A stretch of DNA of 64,000 nt, from contig JAHBVF010000021.1 of NCBI GenBank assembly GCA_019637685.1, positions 58,138-122,137 on the forward strand, read 5' to 3'. The notes beneath the pieces were generated by a model. It had not been told where the DNA came from and made no database searches. It worked only from the letters and a program-made list of their open reading frames with translations. The DNA is from Caldilineaceae bacterium (GTDB lineage: Bacteria; Chloroflexota; Anaerolineae; Caldilineales; Caldilineaceae). Below, piece after piece: positions 1 to 9,411 of this stretch (position 1 is the stretch's first letter; every line of letters starts with the position of its first letter). The translations under genes and the position numbers were made by a program.

Positions 1-438
1 GGGAGAATCCTTCTTTTTATGTGACTATTCAGCCGTCAGTCAGCCGGTTAGCAAACGTCAGTTGAGTAGCCTGGGGCAGTTTCCAGGCGTATCGCTTGTA
101 CTGAGCCTGTCGAGGTGAAACCAGTTTGCGGGTCTACCCGCTGAGTTTCGACACGGCCACAAACCGCCGTGGCCTGCTCAACCGGCGCTGGCCTGAATAG
201 TCAGCGTTTATCAGCGTTTTTCAGTGTCTATCAGTGGCTCAAAAGGCTTTTTGTAGTAGAGTCATTCTTTAAATGTCCAAACTGGGGGAGGGGCTGAGTG
301 GTGCGATGTGTCATTCCACCATCGACCCGACCACACCGAAACCCGGCCCAATCGCCATCGACAGCCTCCCCTCTCCCGGCCCGACCAGCAGACCCCACAC
401 GAAAACGCCCTGGCGGGGAGAGGGGGCGGGGGTGAGGG
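1..438. other. Gene-free left edge with a MITE-like element
   Basis: No supportable gene is seen in this stretch. It contains a 180-bp element with terminal inverted repeats (23-202, listed separately). The part from about 373 to 438 is C- and G-run rich, with a CCTCTCCC/GGGAGAGG type inverted repeat that could act as a terminator for the minus-strand STAND gene ending at 439. Confidence 0.5.
23..202. repeat. MITE-like element, family A, copy 1
   Basis: The element starts with GACTATTCAG (23-32) and ends with its exact inverse CTGAATAGTC (193-202). Its interior is similar, in reverse complement, to the element at 20164-20299, sharing the block with GCGCTGGC, the block with GTTAGCAAACGT, and a TCGACA-type core. 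It contains no ORF of note. The shared ends and interior suggest a non-autonomous mobile repeat; no target-site duplication was established. Confidence 0.7.
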
Positions 439-1113
439 CTACACAGATTGCGCCCAATCCAGCAGCGCCTGCGCCTCATCCCAATCGGGCGAGCGACGCA
501 GGGCCTCCTCTGCCCACTGAACTACACCGGCGCGGTCGTTCCTGGCTTTGGCCAGAGCAGCCCTGTGTAACGCCAGATAGGGCGCGTCAGGTTCGGTTTG
601 GGCGGCTCGGTCCAATTGGGCTTCAGCTTCATCCAGCCGTTCTAACCGAATCAAACTGTCGGCAACATTTCGCTGTAGCCATCCGGCAGCGGGAAGCAGG
701 GCAGCCGCTTCTTTATAGACTCCAAATCCTTCTTCAAGTCTTTCGGCTTCGTCATAAAGATTCCCCAGATTGGTAAGCGCTGAAGCGGCCCGATCCAGCA
801 GTTCGGTTTCGATATACCCCAACGCAGCCACTCGCAGAGCATTCATTGCAGCTTCGGTATCTGCGCCACCTACGTACGCTTGCGCTAACGTCTCATAATC
901 CAAAGCTGTACCGAATCGGTCTTGATTGGCAGCATGACGGGCTATGGCTTCTTCCGTCATTTGACGGGCTACCGGCCAATTCTCCTGCGCTAAAGCCAAC
1001 CGCCCCAATCCCAGAAAACTGTTGGCTTCGCCCTGCTTGGCTCCGATTAGACGATACAATGCCAACGCCTGCTGATAGTGTTCTTGCGCAATATCGTACT
1101 CGCGCAAAATACG

Positions 1114-2090
1114 ACGTACGTCCCCCTGGGCCTTCAGCACATTCGCCTCCCCCAGCCGATCGCCCACCGCTTGGAACAGCCCCAACGCCCCCTCGTACTT
1201 CTCCAACGCCTCGTCCCGCTTGTCCTGAAACGAGAGTACGTCCCCCTGGGCCTTCAGCACATTCGCCTCCCCCAGCCGAGCGCCCACCGCTTGGAACAGC
1301 CCCAACGCCCCCTCGTACTTCTCCAACGCCTCGTCCCGCTTGTCCTGAAACGGAGTACGTCCCCCAATGGGCCTTCAGCTGCCCACCATGAGCGCCCACC
1401 GCTTGGAACAGCCCCAACGCCCCCTCGTACTTCTCCAACGCCTCGTCCCGCTTGTCCTGAAACGAGAGTACGTCCCCCTGGGCCTGAAGCACATTCGCCT
1501 CCCCCAGCCGAGCGCCCACCGCTTGGAACAGCCCTACGCCCTCGTACTTCCAACGCCCTCGTCCCGCTTGTCCTGGAAACGAGAATGTCCCCAGTGCTAA
1601 CAGCACATTCGCCTCCCCCAGCCGATCGCCCACCGCTTGGAACAGCCCCAACGCCCCCTCGTACTTCCAACGCCTCGTCCGCTTGTCCTGAAACGAGAGT
1701 ACGTCCCCCTGGGCCTGAAGCACATTCGCCTCCCCCAGCCGATCGCCCACCGCTTGGAAATGGCCCAACGCCCCCTCGTACTTCTCCAACGCCTCTGTCC
1801 CGCTTGTCCTGAAACGAGAGGTCCCCAGTGCTAACAGCACATTCGCCTCCCCCAGCCGAGCGCCACTGCGCTTCAGCCGGCCAACGCCCCTTTTCGTACT
1901 TCTCCAACGCCTCGTCCCGCTTGTCCTGAAACGAGAGTACGTCCCCCTGGGCGAAGCATGGTCTGCCTCCCCAGCCGAGAGCGCCCACCGCTTGGAACAG
2001 CCCCAACGCCCCCTCGTACTTCTCCAACGCCTCGTCCCGCTTGTCCTGAAACGAGAGTACGTCCCCCTGGGCCTTCAGCACATTCGCCTG
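1114..2090 (-). repeat. Tandem array of about nine 120-bp TPR-coding units
   Basis: Units recur about every 113-120 bp, each read on the minus strand as a 40-residue TPR (LSFQDKRDEALEKYEGALGL then FQAVG-RLGEANVL-AQGDV). Units near 1117, 1236 and 2058 are full length. Those near 1356, 1560-1700, 1800 and 1860-1990 carry deletions or insertions of 1 to several bases. Two units share the variant CCCCAGTGCTAACAGCAC (near 1588 and 1821), which suggests unit-to-unit conversion. Confidence 0.85.
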
Positions 2091-2575
2091 ATCCCAGGAA
2101 TCGCCCATCCGCTGCGCCGCGGCAACGGCCGCGGCCAGCCAATCGCCCCGCCGCGGGTCGTGATTATTGTAGAGGACATTGCGCCAGTGATGGCTGTAGC
2201 GGATGAGCAGGCGCGCCGCCTCGACGTCTGTAGCCTGGGCAGCAGCCAGCCGTTCGATTGCCAGCGAGACGCCTTCCCATTCGGCGGGCGCGGCGTAGTT
2301 CATACGTCCTTCGGTGATCCATTCCTCGTAGTTGGCCACAATCGCCTGGTAGTAGGCGGCGTGGGCCAGTTCCATTGCCCGGCGCTGGCCGCTTTCTGTC
2401 AGGCGGGCCAGGGCATAGGCGGCGACGGTCTGGTGCAGGCTGTAGCGGCGGGGGGTGTCGCGGCGGGGGGTGTCGCTGCCGGGGTCGTCGCGGTCACGGT
2501 TGGGGGTCAGCAGCCCCGCGTCCACCAGCCCGGCCCGGCGCTGGTTGTGGCGGCTGGCGGGCAGGGGGCTGTCCG

Positions 2576-2648
2576 GTGGTTTCGACCCTTCCACAGGCCG
2601 GTGGGTTGAGCTTGTCGAAACCTCAGAAGACCGCAAGCTCAACCGAGT
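2576..2648. repeat. Palindromic repeat inside the STAND coding sequence
   Basis: GGTTGAGCTTG (2604-2614) pairs exactly with CAAGCTCAACC (2634-2644), nested beside a TTTCGAC/GTCGAAA pair. It is read in frame as a Ser/Arg-rich stretch (RLSLRSSEVSTSS), unlike the surrounding NB-ARC-type sequence. The TCGACCCTTC and GTTGAGC words also occur in the intergenic repeats near 14700, 20164 and 59540, so a mobile palindrome probably inserted in frame. Confidence 0.6.
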
Positions 2649-4151
2649 GGCCGCCTGGCCCGCGTCCCAGAGGGCAGCCATCGCCCCGGCTTCAAAGCTC
2701 AGGGGCTGGGCGCCACAGACGGCCAGGCGCACAAAGGCGTCCTGCTCGTCGTCGCTCAGGGCCGCGTAGGAGAGGCCCAGCACAGCCTCCAGGCTGGGGT
2801 TGTCCGCGTCCAGCCCCAGGCGGCGCTGGGCCGCGGTCAGGCGCAGCAGCCGCCCCTCCTCTTCGGCCAGTTCGGCCAGCAGGTGGGCCAGGGCGTGGGC
2901 GGGTCCGTCGGCGCGGGCCAACTTTTGCAGATAGCGGGCGGCCACCTCCAGGGCCAGGGGCAGATGGCCCAGACGGTCGGCCAGGGCCGCGGCTGTCTCC
3001 GGGTGCGCGGCCACGGCCTGGCCAGCCAGATCGCCCCCCGCGGCCAGCAGTTCCAGGCTGGGGTCCGGCCGCAAAACATCCACCAGGCGCTGGGCCGCGC
3101 CCAGATCGTCGGCGACGCCCGAACGGCGGGTGGTGAGCAGACAGCGCGCCGTCGGGGGCAGGGCATCCCGAAAAGGGCGGGCGTGGGCCGGGTTCCAGCA
3201 GTCGTCCAGCAGCAGCAGCGCGCGGCGTCCGGCCAGCAGATCGGCCAGGGCGCGGCTGTGCTGCTCGGCTGTGGTCAGCCCCTGCGCGCTGCCGCCCAGG
3301 GCCGCGATGAAACGGGCCATTTCGGCCAGAAGGGTGTCGTCGTTCATTTGCGGGCCAAGGGCCACCCAAAAGATGCCGTCGGGAAAGGCCGCTGTCACTG
3401 CCGGGTGCTGGGCCAGGCCCAGGGCCAGGGCTGTCTTGCCCACGCCGGGCAGGCCCCCCAGCGCGGTCAGGGCCAGGGGGGTGTGGCTGGCGGGGCCGAT
3501 CAGTTCCCCGGTCAGTTCCCCGGCCAGTTGGGCGATGAATTCGTCCCGGCCGTAGAGGGTGGCGGGCTGGGGTGGGGTGTAGAGGCTCAGCGGGTCCAGA
3601 GCCGGGGGTGCTGCGGGCCGGGAAAGTTCGGTGAGGAGAGAGGCCAGACGGCGCGCCCGTTGGGCCGGGTCGTTCAGGTCCAGGGGGGTCAGGTGGGCCA
3701 ATGCCGGGGGCAAATCCCTCACCCCCAACAGCAGAGGGATAAAACGGCGGCGGCTGGCGTTGGGGTCGCTGTGCTGGCCGATCTGGCGCTGAAAGTCCAG
3801 CAGGCCATCGGCCAGCCAGTTGGGGGTGACGAGGGCCAGAGTGTGGTGGCTCTCCCGCACCAGCCGGGCCATCTCGTCCAGTCGATTGGTCCCGGCGCGC
3901 AGATCTTCGCCGGTGGCCGCGGTCAGCCCCGCGTCCGCCAGCCGGGGCAGGAGTTCGGTCTCCACAAAGTCCAGGTCATCCGTGTGGTGGCTGATAAAAA
4001 TGTGAAAATGGCGGCTCTGGTCCATTGGCGGCGCTCCCGGCGGCTGGGTGTCTATGGAGAAAGTATAGCGGGAAGGTAGGGCAAAGACAAGGAAAGGGAA
4101 AAGGGAGTGAGAACGGCCCAGAGAACGGCCCAGGCGAAGTCAACGGGTTGC

Positions 4152-4180
4152 TTGCGACTGGGATAGGAATAGGGTATAGT
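4152..4180 (+). promoter_or_regulatory. Sigma70-type promoter for the lipoprotein gene
   Basis: TTGCGA (4152-4157), a 17-nt spacer, then TATAGT (4175-4180), about 65 nt upstream of the lipoprotein start at 4246. This is a sequence match only. Confidence 0.5.
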
Positions 4181-4245
4181 CGAGGAGGATATGAACCACC
4201 TGTCCCCCATGCCACCTGTCCCCCCTACAACGAAAGGAGCGCTCC

Positions 4246-5094
4246 ATGCGCCAACGACGACAGACAGGCTATGCGAAGAAAGCTGGTGGGTTGATTCTGT
4301 GCGCCTGGCTGCTGGTCAGCTGCGGTCCGCCGGAGACACCCATCCCCCCACCGCCGCCGCCCGCCGCGCCCCAAGCCGCGGGGCCAGAAGCCACCAGCCC
4401 ACCGGTCTCGCCCGCGCCCGCCGCGCCAGTGGCAGGCAACACAGCCACGCCCCCAAGCCCTGCGCCCGCGGCTACGTCCGCGCCGGCCGCGGCCGCCCCG
4501 GCCCCGGCTGCTCTGCCCGATCTCACCCAACTCTGGTCCAACGGGCTGACCAGCAAACGTACAGGCGAGCCGCTGGTCACCGCGGACGGTATGCACAATC
4601 TGGACCCGGCGCTGGTGGCCTACGGCTACAATCTGGTGGTGGACAGTGCGGGCACTCCCCTGCCCCCCCAGGGTACACCCCTCCGGGGCGGCGAGCAATT
4701 GGTGCAGACCACTGCCTATCAGGACGACGCCAATGTACGGGAATACGCCCGCGTCGTTGCGCTGATGGCCCCGATTCGGGATACGATTCTGTACAATTTC
4801 GAGCACACCTCCCGCGCCCAGTGGCTGGCTGTGACGGAAGTGTTGGCGCGCAACAATATCAAAACAGTGGATGCGGCCAGTGTGGATGCCCGCAGCGTCC
4901 TTTCCAGCGGCCAGGTCTATGACTACATCGCCAGCAGCCCCACAGACGGCAGCCCGGTCATGCGCTATCTGGAAGAGGCGGAGTTGGAACTCAAATGTCT
5001 GGCTTTTGTTGACTTCAATTTCACCAATCCCGAGGGCAACAACCACTGCGAGGCGCAGAATATCCCGGTGGGTTCGGGCATCCAAATGCCCTGA
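4246..5094 (+). CDS. Putative lipoprotein with Pro/Ala-rich linker
   Basis: The product is 282 aa. A basic N-terminus and hydrophobic stretch end in a lipobox (LLVSC, lipidated Cys26), so the mature protein should be anchored to the outer face of the membrane. Residues about 27-90 form a low-complexity Pro/Ala/Thr linker. The remaining 190 aa are a soluble domain (LPDLTQLWSNG onward, ending GSGIQMP) that I do not recognise, with two Cys near the end. AAAGGAG lies 8-9 nt before the ATG, supporting this start. It stands alone between the broken STAND gene, which it diverges from, and the cyclase-STAND gene. Lipoprotein status is well supported; function is unknown. Confidence 0.8.
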   Translation: MRQRRQTGYAKKAGGLILCAWLLVSCGPPETPIPPPPPPAAPQAAGPEATSPPVSPAPAAPVAGNTATPPSPAPAATSAPAAAAPAPAALPDLTQLWSNGLTSKRTGEPLVTADGMHNLDPALVAYGYNLVVDSAGTPLPPQGTPLRGGEQLVQTTAYQDDANVREYARVVALMAPIRDTILYNFEHTSRAQWLAVTEVLARNNIKTVDAASVDARSVLSSGQVYDYIASSPTDGSPVMRYLEEAELELKCLAFVDFNFTNPEGNNHCEAQNIPVGSGIQMP

Positions 5095-5527
5095 ACAGCC
5101 CTATCCGAAGGCTATCTCCGGTCTGAGAGACAACCCCCGACGCTGCCTGCTCTGCCAGCCCGTTGAATCGCGGATTGAACAGAGGCCGGTTTGGGGTTAA
5201 AATTTCAGCACCACTTTCCAAAAAACAGAAGGCCCTGTGCAACTTCGTGAATTTTGTGGAAGATAGTTTTCTTGTAGCTGTACAGGCGACACGACCGGCT
5301 GACACCGATAGCAGTGAAAATCATCCACAGATAGCACAGATTCTCACAGATTGAATCCGTGTTCTCTTTTATCCGTGTATACAACCCTATTTTCAGAATA
5401 GGTGCAACGCACTCGCCAGTAGAATATTCCTGTGCAAAAATTGTGTGGCGAGTACATCGCACCCAACGCCTGAGCAGGTACGTTTTCTTAGCATCGCCCA
5501 AATCCAATAAAACCAATGGAGTTCTGT
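5095..5527. other. Intergenic region with leader-type repeat (copy A)
   Basis: No gene is seen. Positions about 5286-5402 resemble 11900-12010: both contain CTGACACCGATA, a CACAGATT/AATC(C/T)GTGT inverted pair and ATCCGTGTATACAA. In both places the block lies upstream of a plus-strand gene. The CACAGATT...ATCCGTG words resemble remnants often seen around GxxExxY genes, which is inference. Confidence 0.5.
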
Positions 5528-8500
5528 ATGTCCTCGCTCTTTCCACCTGCGACGGGGAAAAAAAATGTAGTTCGCTATGGCAAATTAGCCATTGATTTGA
5601 CCAATCATCGGGCGGCATTTGAAACACAGCCGTTGCATCTCAATCCAAATGAGTTCACACTTCTTGCCCATCTGGTCCAGGCAGTGCCACGCGTTGCCTC
5701 CTTTTCGGAGCTGGCCGGGCAGGTGCGGGCAGAGGCCAGTGCATCGCCGGAAAACATCAATAAAATAGTGCATTTTCATATCTATGGTTTGCGGCAAAAA
5801 CTGGCGGAGGTGGCCGGGAATGCTCTCCTGCTGGAAAGCGTGCCCGGTGTTGGTTTTGTGCTCTCCCAACCGCTCCCCGCGGACCAGCCCCGGGGCGGGT
5901 TCTCTTTTCTCTTCAGCGATATCGAAGGGAGTACCCAACTTTGGGATCAGCATTCCGACGGGATGCGGATCGCGCTCAAACAGCACGATTTGCTCCTGCG
6001 CACCACTTTTGCCGCGCATAATGGCTATGTATTCAAAACTGTAGGCGATGGTTTTTATGTTGCCTTTGTCCAGGCAAGCGAGGCACTAGCCGCCGCGCTT
6101 GCCGCGCAACGGGCCTTGCAGACCGCGTCCTGGCCCTCACAGATACGTCTGCGGGTACGGATGGCGCTTACCACTGGTCTGGCTGAACAGCGGGAAGGTG
6201 ACTACTACGGCCCCCCGCTCAATATGGCCGCGCGTCTGCTGGCGGTGGGGCATGGCGGGCAAGTTCTTCTGGATTCCGCAACCCAGGCAGAGATCGTTCT
6301 GCGGCTCCCCCCTGGCGTGGAATTGCGCAATATGGGCTTTCGCCGTTTTAAGGGACTGCACGATCCCCAGCAGGTGTTCCAGGTTGTCGCACCCGACCTG
6401 CCCGTCTACTTTCCCCCCCTGCGCACACTGGACCCACGCCCGACCAATCTGCCCGCCGAATTGACATCCTTTGTGGGCCGGGAAAACACAATCCGGGCGA
6501 TTGGCGCGCTCCTGCGCCGAGCCGATGTCCGCCTGGTCACATTGACTGGACCCGGCGGTATTGGCAAAACCCGGCTCAGCGTGCAGGTGGCGACAAGCCT
6601 GGAGGATGAATATGAAGACGGCGTCTTTTTTGTGCCGCTGGCATCCATCCACGACCCGGACCTCATTCCCCTGGCTGTGGCCCGGGCCTTGCGAATGCAT
6701 GCAGTGCCAGACACGATTTCCATCGAGGCGCTGATCGCCCATTTGCGCGAGCGCCAGGCATTGCTGGTTCTCGACAATTTCGAGCAAATCGTCCGGGCCG
6801 CGCCCCTGGTCAACGAGCTTCTGCGCGGCGCGCGCTATCTCAAAATATTGGTGACCAGCCGCGAAGCGTTGGCGATCTATGGAGAACACCAGTATCCTGT
6901 GCCCCCGCTGGCTGTGCCCGCTGTGAACGAAAGCATGACTGTCGAACTGCTTGAGCGCTACACGGCTACAGCGCTCTTTGTTCAGCGGGTGCGGGCCAGG
7001 GTCCCGGAAATCGCATTGACGCAGCGCGACGCGGAGCTGATTGCCGGGATTTGTATCAGCCTGGATGGTCTGCCGCTCGCCATCGAGCTGGCCGCGGCCC
7101 GGTCCGATCAGTTCACATTGCCGGAAGTGGCCGAGCAACTGCACCGTCACCTGGGCTTTCTCATCAGTGGCCCGCGGGACCTGCCCGCCCGCCAGCAGAC
7201 CCTACGCGGTGCCATTGGCTGGAGCTACGAATTGTTGACAGATCCGGAGCAGGTGCTGTTTGCCCAGCTCTCTGTCTTTGTGGGCGGCTGGACAGCGGCC
7301 GCGGCGCAGCGGCTGGTCACCGGTCACGCCCAAACCCCCACGCAGGTGGCGGCCACGCTGATTTCATTGGCAGCCAAAAACCTGATCCAATACCATTCCG
7401 GTTTATCACCGCGCTTCGCCATGCTGGAATCTATCCGCGAATATGCGTGGGAACAACTGGAAAGCAGCGGCGAGTTGTCGGCTCTGCGACAACGACACGC
7501 GGCCTACTATCGGGATTTGGCAGTCGGGCTGGAAGCAAGCTTGACAGGGGATGACCAGGCCGCGGCCTACAAAATTTTGCAGGGCGAAGAAGACAATCTA
7601 CGGGCTGCTCTGGCCTGGTCGCTGGAGCAGGAAGATGACGATATTGCCCTGCAAATGGGCGGCATTCTGTGGCGCTGGTGGGCCGCCCAGAGTTATCTGC
7701 GCGAGGGACGTTCGTGGCTGGAAAAGGCATTGTCACGCCAAACGTCAGCCCAACCGGCCTTGCGTGCCGCGGCCCTGTGGGGTGCGGGTCGCCTGGCTTT
7801 CTTTCAGGCAGACGACAGGCAAGCAGAAGAGATGCTGGAAGAGAGTCTGGCGCTCTATGGCCAGATCGCGGATCAGAACGGCATCGCGTGGGTTCTCGAT
7901 GCCATTGGCGCGATCTACACATACCGGGAGGTGCATGACCGGGCACGCGCCCTCTTCGAGGAGAGCCTGGCCTTGCATCGCGTCACAGGCAACAGGCGCG
8001 GGATCAGCCATACAATCGATGATCTGGGACAGCTTGCCTTTCAGCAGGGGGATATTCCACAGGCGACCCATCTGTTCACCGAAAGCCTGCAGCTGCGTCG
8101 CCAGTCGGGCAGCCCGGAAGGAATCGCTGTCGCCCTCGTCAACTTGAGCGAGGTGCTGGGTTTGCAGGGTGATACGCACAGGGCCGAAACGCTTTTGCAA
8201 GAGGGACTTCACCTCTACCGACAGCTAAACCAGCCGTCGGGCGTCATTCTCTGCCTCAGCAATCTGGGGGACCTCAAAGTGGCGCAGGGGGATTCCCAGG
8301 GAGCCTTGTCTTGTTACACGGAAAGCCTGCACTATTTGCGCGGTGTGGAGCAAGACGAAAGGGAATTGCTTGTGGAAAGCCTGGTAGGATTGGCGCAATT
8401 TCTACAAGGCGGGGGACAGACCCAAGCGGCCGCACGAATTCTGGGCGCGGCGGAAAGCCGGATGGACAGCATCAACACCTATCCATCTCTCCGCCGCAAA

Positions 8501-8632
8501 TACGAGCACCAATGCGAGGCGGTCCGTTCTCAGTTGGGCACAACAGATTGGGCACGCGCTTGGGAGGAAGGCCAGACGCTGACGCTGCTGGACATTATTG
8601 ACTCAATCTCATACCTGGACACAGGCCCATAG
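5528..8632 (+). CDS. Winged-helix / guanylate cyclase / NB-ARC / TPR signalling protein
   Basis: The start is placed at the second ATG (MSSLFPPATG), which has GGAG 6-7 nt upstream; an ATG 12 nt earlier (5516) has no ribosome site. The product is about 1034 aa. An OmpR-type winged helix (residues about 10-110, ending ESVPGVGFVL) is followed by a class III nucleotidyl cyclase domain (about 120-280) with metal-binding D131 (FSDIEGST), D174 (VGDGFY) and the N-MAAR transition-state pair. An NB-ARC-type ATPase follows (Walker A GPGGIGKTR about 341-349; LLVLDNFEQ Walker B; LVTSREAL; GLPLAIELAA), then a helical region and about six TPRs. The combination suggests a DNA-binding switch that integrates cyclic nucleotide chemistry and a TPR-sensed ligand. 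Cyclase activity is plausible because the key residues are present, but this is untested. Confidence 0.88.
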   Translation: MSSLFPPATGKKNVVRYGKLAIDLTNHRAAFETQPLHLNPNEFTLLAHLVQAVPRVASFSELAGQVRAEASASPENINKIVHFHIYGLRQKLAEVAGNALLLESVPGVGFVLSQPLPADQPRGGFSFLFSDIEGSTQLWDQHSDGMRIALKQHDLLLRTTFAAHNGYVFKTVGDGFYVAFVQASEALAAALAAQRALQTASWPSQIRLRVRMALTTGLAEQREGDYYGPPLNMAARLLAVGHGGQVLLDSATQAEIVLRLPPGVELRNMGFRRFKGLHDPQQVFQVVAPDLPVYFPPLRTLDPRPTNLPAELTSFVGRENTIRAIGALLRRADVRLVTLTGPGGIGKTRLSVQVATSLEDEYEDGVFFVPLASIHDPDLIPLAVARALRMHAVPDTISIEALIAHLRERQALLVLDNFEQIVRAAPLVNELLRGARYLKILVTSREALAIYGEHQYPVPPLAVPAVNESMTVELLERYTATALFVQRVRARVPEIALTQRDAELIAGICISLDGLPLAIELAAARSDQFTLPEVAEQLHRHLGFLISGPRDLPARQQTLRGAIGWSYELLTDPEQVLFAQLSVFVGGWTAAAAQRLVTGHAQTPTQVAATLISLAAKNLIQYHSGLSPRFAMLESIREYAWEQLESSGELSALRQRHAAYYRDLAVGLEASLTGDDQAAAYKILQGEEDNLRAALAWSLEQEDDDIALQMGGILWRWWAAQSYLREGRSWLEKALSRQTSAQPALRAAALWGAGRLAFFQADDRQAEEMLEESLALYGQIADQNGIAWVLDAIGAIYTYREVHDRARALFEESLALHRVTGNRRGISHTIDDLGQLAFQQGDIPQATHLFTESLQLRRQSGSPEGIAVALVNLSEVLGLQGDTHRAETLLQEGLHLYRQLNQPSGVILCLSNLGDLKVAQGDSQGALSCYTESLHYLRGVEQDERELLVESLVGLAQFLQGGGQTQAAARILGAAESRMDSINTYPSLRRKYEHQCEAVRSQLGTTDWARAWEEGQTLTLLDIIDSISYLDTGP

Positions 8633-8634
8633 AT

Positions 8635-9084
8635 CTACAATCTGGTCTCTATGGTCAGGTCTTGCCCGCTTACACCGTCCAATGTACGATAAATCGTATT
8701 GACCAAAAAATTGGCTGTCACAAAAGTATCCGCTCTGTGGGTAATCACTTTTGTTGTGCTTGTAAAGACGCCGGGCGGATTATCCGCATAGACGGTAAAA
8801 TGTTCAACCGTCGTTGGCCAGTTGGGCGTGGAGATCGTAAGGACGACTTCCAGCCCTTCGGGAATATGAAGTGTATAATGGACTTCTTTTACGTGAAACA
8901 GAAGCGCGCCGATGTCAGCCGAAATGTCTATAATTGTGCCGTCGGAGAGAAGCACCAACGGATCGCTCCGGCAGAGAGCAAAACGCGCCTGAGCGACTTG
9001 GCTGCCAGGATGAATGGACAGAATCAATGCAAGGATGGCAGAGAAAGCAAAAACAGACGGACGAAAACGGAGGACAGCTTGCAT
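8635..9084 (-). CDS. Small secreted protein of unknown function
   Basis: I place the start at 9084 (MQAVLRFRPS), where AAAGG precedes the ATG by about 9 nt and a clear signal peptide follows (hydrophobic FAFSAILALILSI, likely cleavage after VAQA). Upstream in-frame codons give only an implausible 55-residue extension. The mature part is about 115 aa and beta-rich in appearance (ALLFHVKEVHYTLHIPEG, VEHFTVYADNPPG), with one Cys. I recognise no family. It converges with the cyclase-STAND gene, only 2 bp separating the stops, and diverges from the halogenase-like gene. Confidence 0.7.
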   Translation of the reverse strand: MQAVLRFRPSVFAFSAILALILSIHPGSQVAQARFALCRSDPLVLLSDGTIIDISADIGALLFHVKEVHYTLHIPEGLEVVLTISTPNWPTTVEHFTVYADNPPGVFTSTTKVITHRADTFVTANFLVNTIYRTLDGVSGQDLTIETRL

Positions 9085-9411
9085 AGTTCTGCCTTTCTGA
9101 TGACAGTTGAACAATCGCTCGATTCGTCTGGGGACGTAGACAAACCTTACGTTCAAGGATATGCCATATTGCGTAGATTGCAATAGTGCTTTTTGCTTAC
9201 TCGCGGTAGGTTCAGACAAGCGTACCACACGGTTGGTAGTTGGTGTCACACCCCTGTTTACCGATTTACTGAGGTTTACTGATCTATGCTAGACTCAGCC
9301 CAAAACATCAAGCACGCCGGGAGTGCTGCTTTATCCCGGCTATGGCTGAAAATTCATTCGTGTGAAACAGAACCGGAACAATCTCATCCGTCTTGAAAGA
9401 AATCGCCTTCT
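9085..9411. promoter_or_regulatory. Divergent intergenic region with extended -10 site
   Basis: This region separates the secreted-protein gene (minus) from the halogenase-like gene (plus). TGCTAGACT at 9287-9295 fits the TGC-TAnnnT extended -10 pattern seen at six other plus-strand starts in the window. Three TTTAC words precede it (9258-9280). Nothing else is recognised. Confidence 0.35.

Larger units (their letters stand above)
439..4025 (-). pseudogene. TIR/NB-ARC/TPR STAND protein, reading frame broken in the TPR array
   Basis: The frame opens at 4025 (MDQSRHFHIFISHH). It carries a TIR-like domain (about residues 1-130, FISHHTDD start and VTPNWL strand), then an NB-ARC NTPase with Walker A GGLPGVGKTALA near residue 195, a LLLLDDCW Walker B and a CLLTTRRSGV sensor, then a helical region and TPRs. 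From about 1985 down to 1114 the 40-aa TPR units are encoded by near-identical 120-bp repeats, and small indels throw the frame out several times. The last frame resumes at about 1326 and runs through more divergent TPRs to a stop at 439. Without the shifts it would be one protein of about 1190 aa. STAND proteins of this type are signal-sensing switches, and TIR versions often act in antiphage defence (family knowledge). The TIR lacks an obvious catalytic Glu in the usual place. It could be a true pseudogene, a hypermutable locus, or an assembly artefact of the repeat. Confidence 0.75.

Noticed and set aside
1114..2090. Regular repeats with similar spacing, CRISPR-like
   Set aside because: The units are contiguous, about 120 bp long with no unique spacers, and translate into 40-residue TPRs on the minus strand. 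No cas gene is present.
2883..4079. Long plus-strand ORF of about 398 aa opposite the STAND gene
   Set aside because: It is Gly/Gln/Arg-rich low-complexity protein with no domain, and it overlaps the opposite-strand TIR/NB-ARC frame whose motifs are clear. It is a high-GC shadow.
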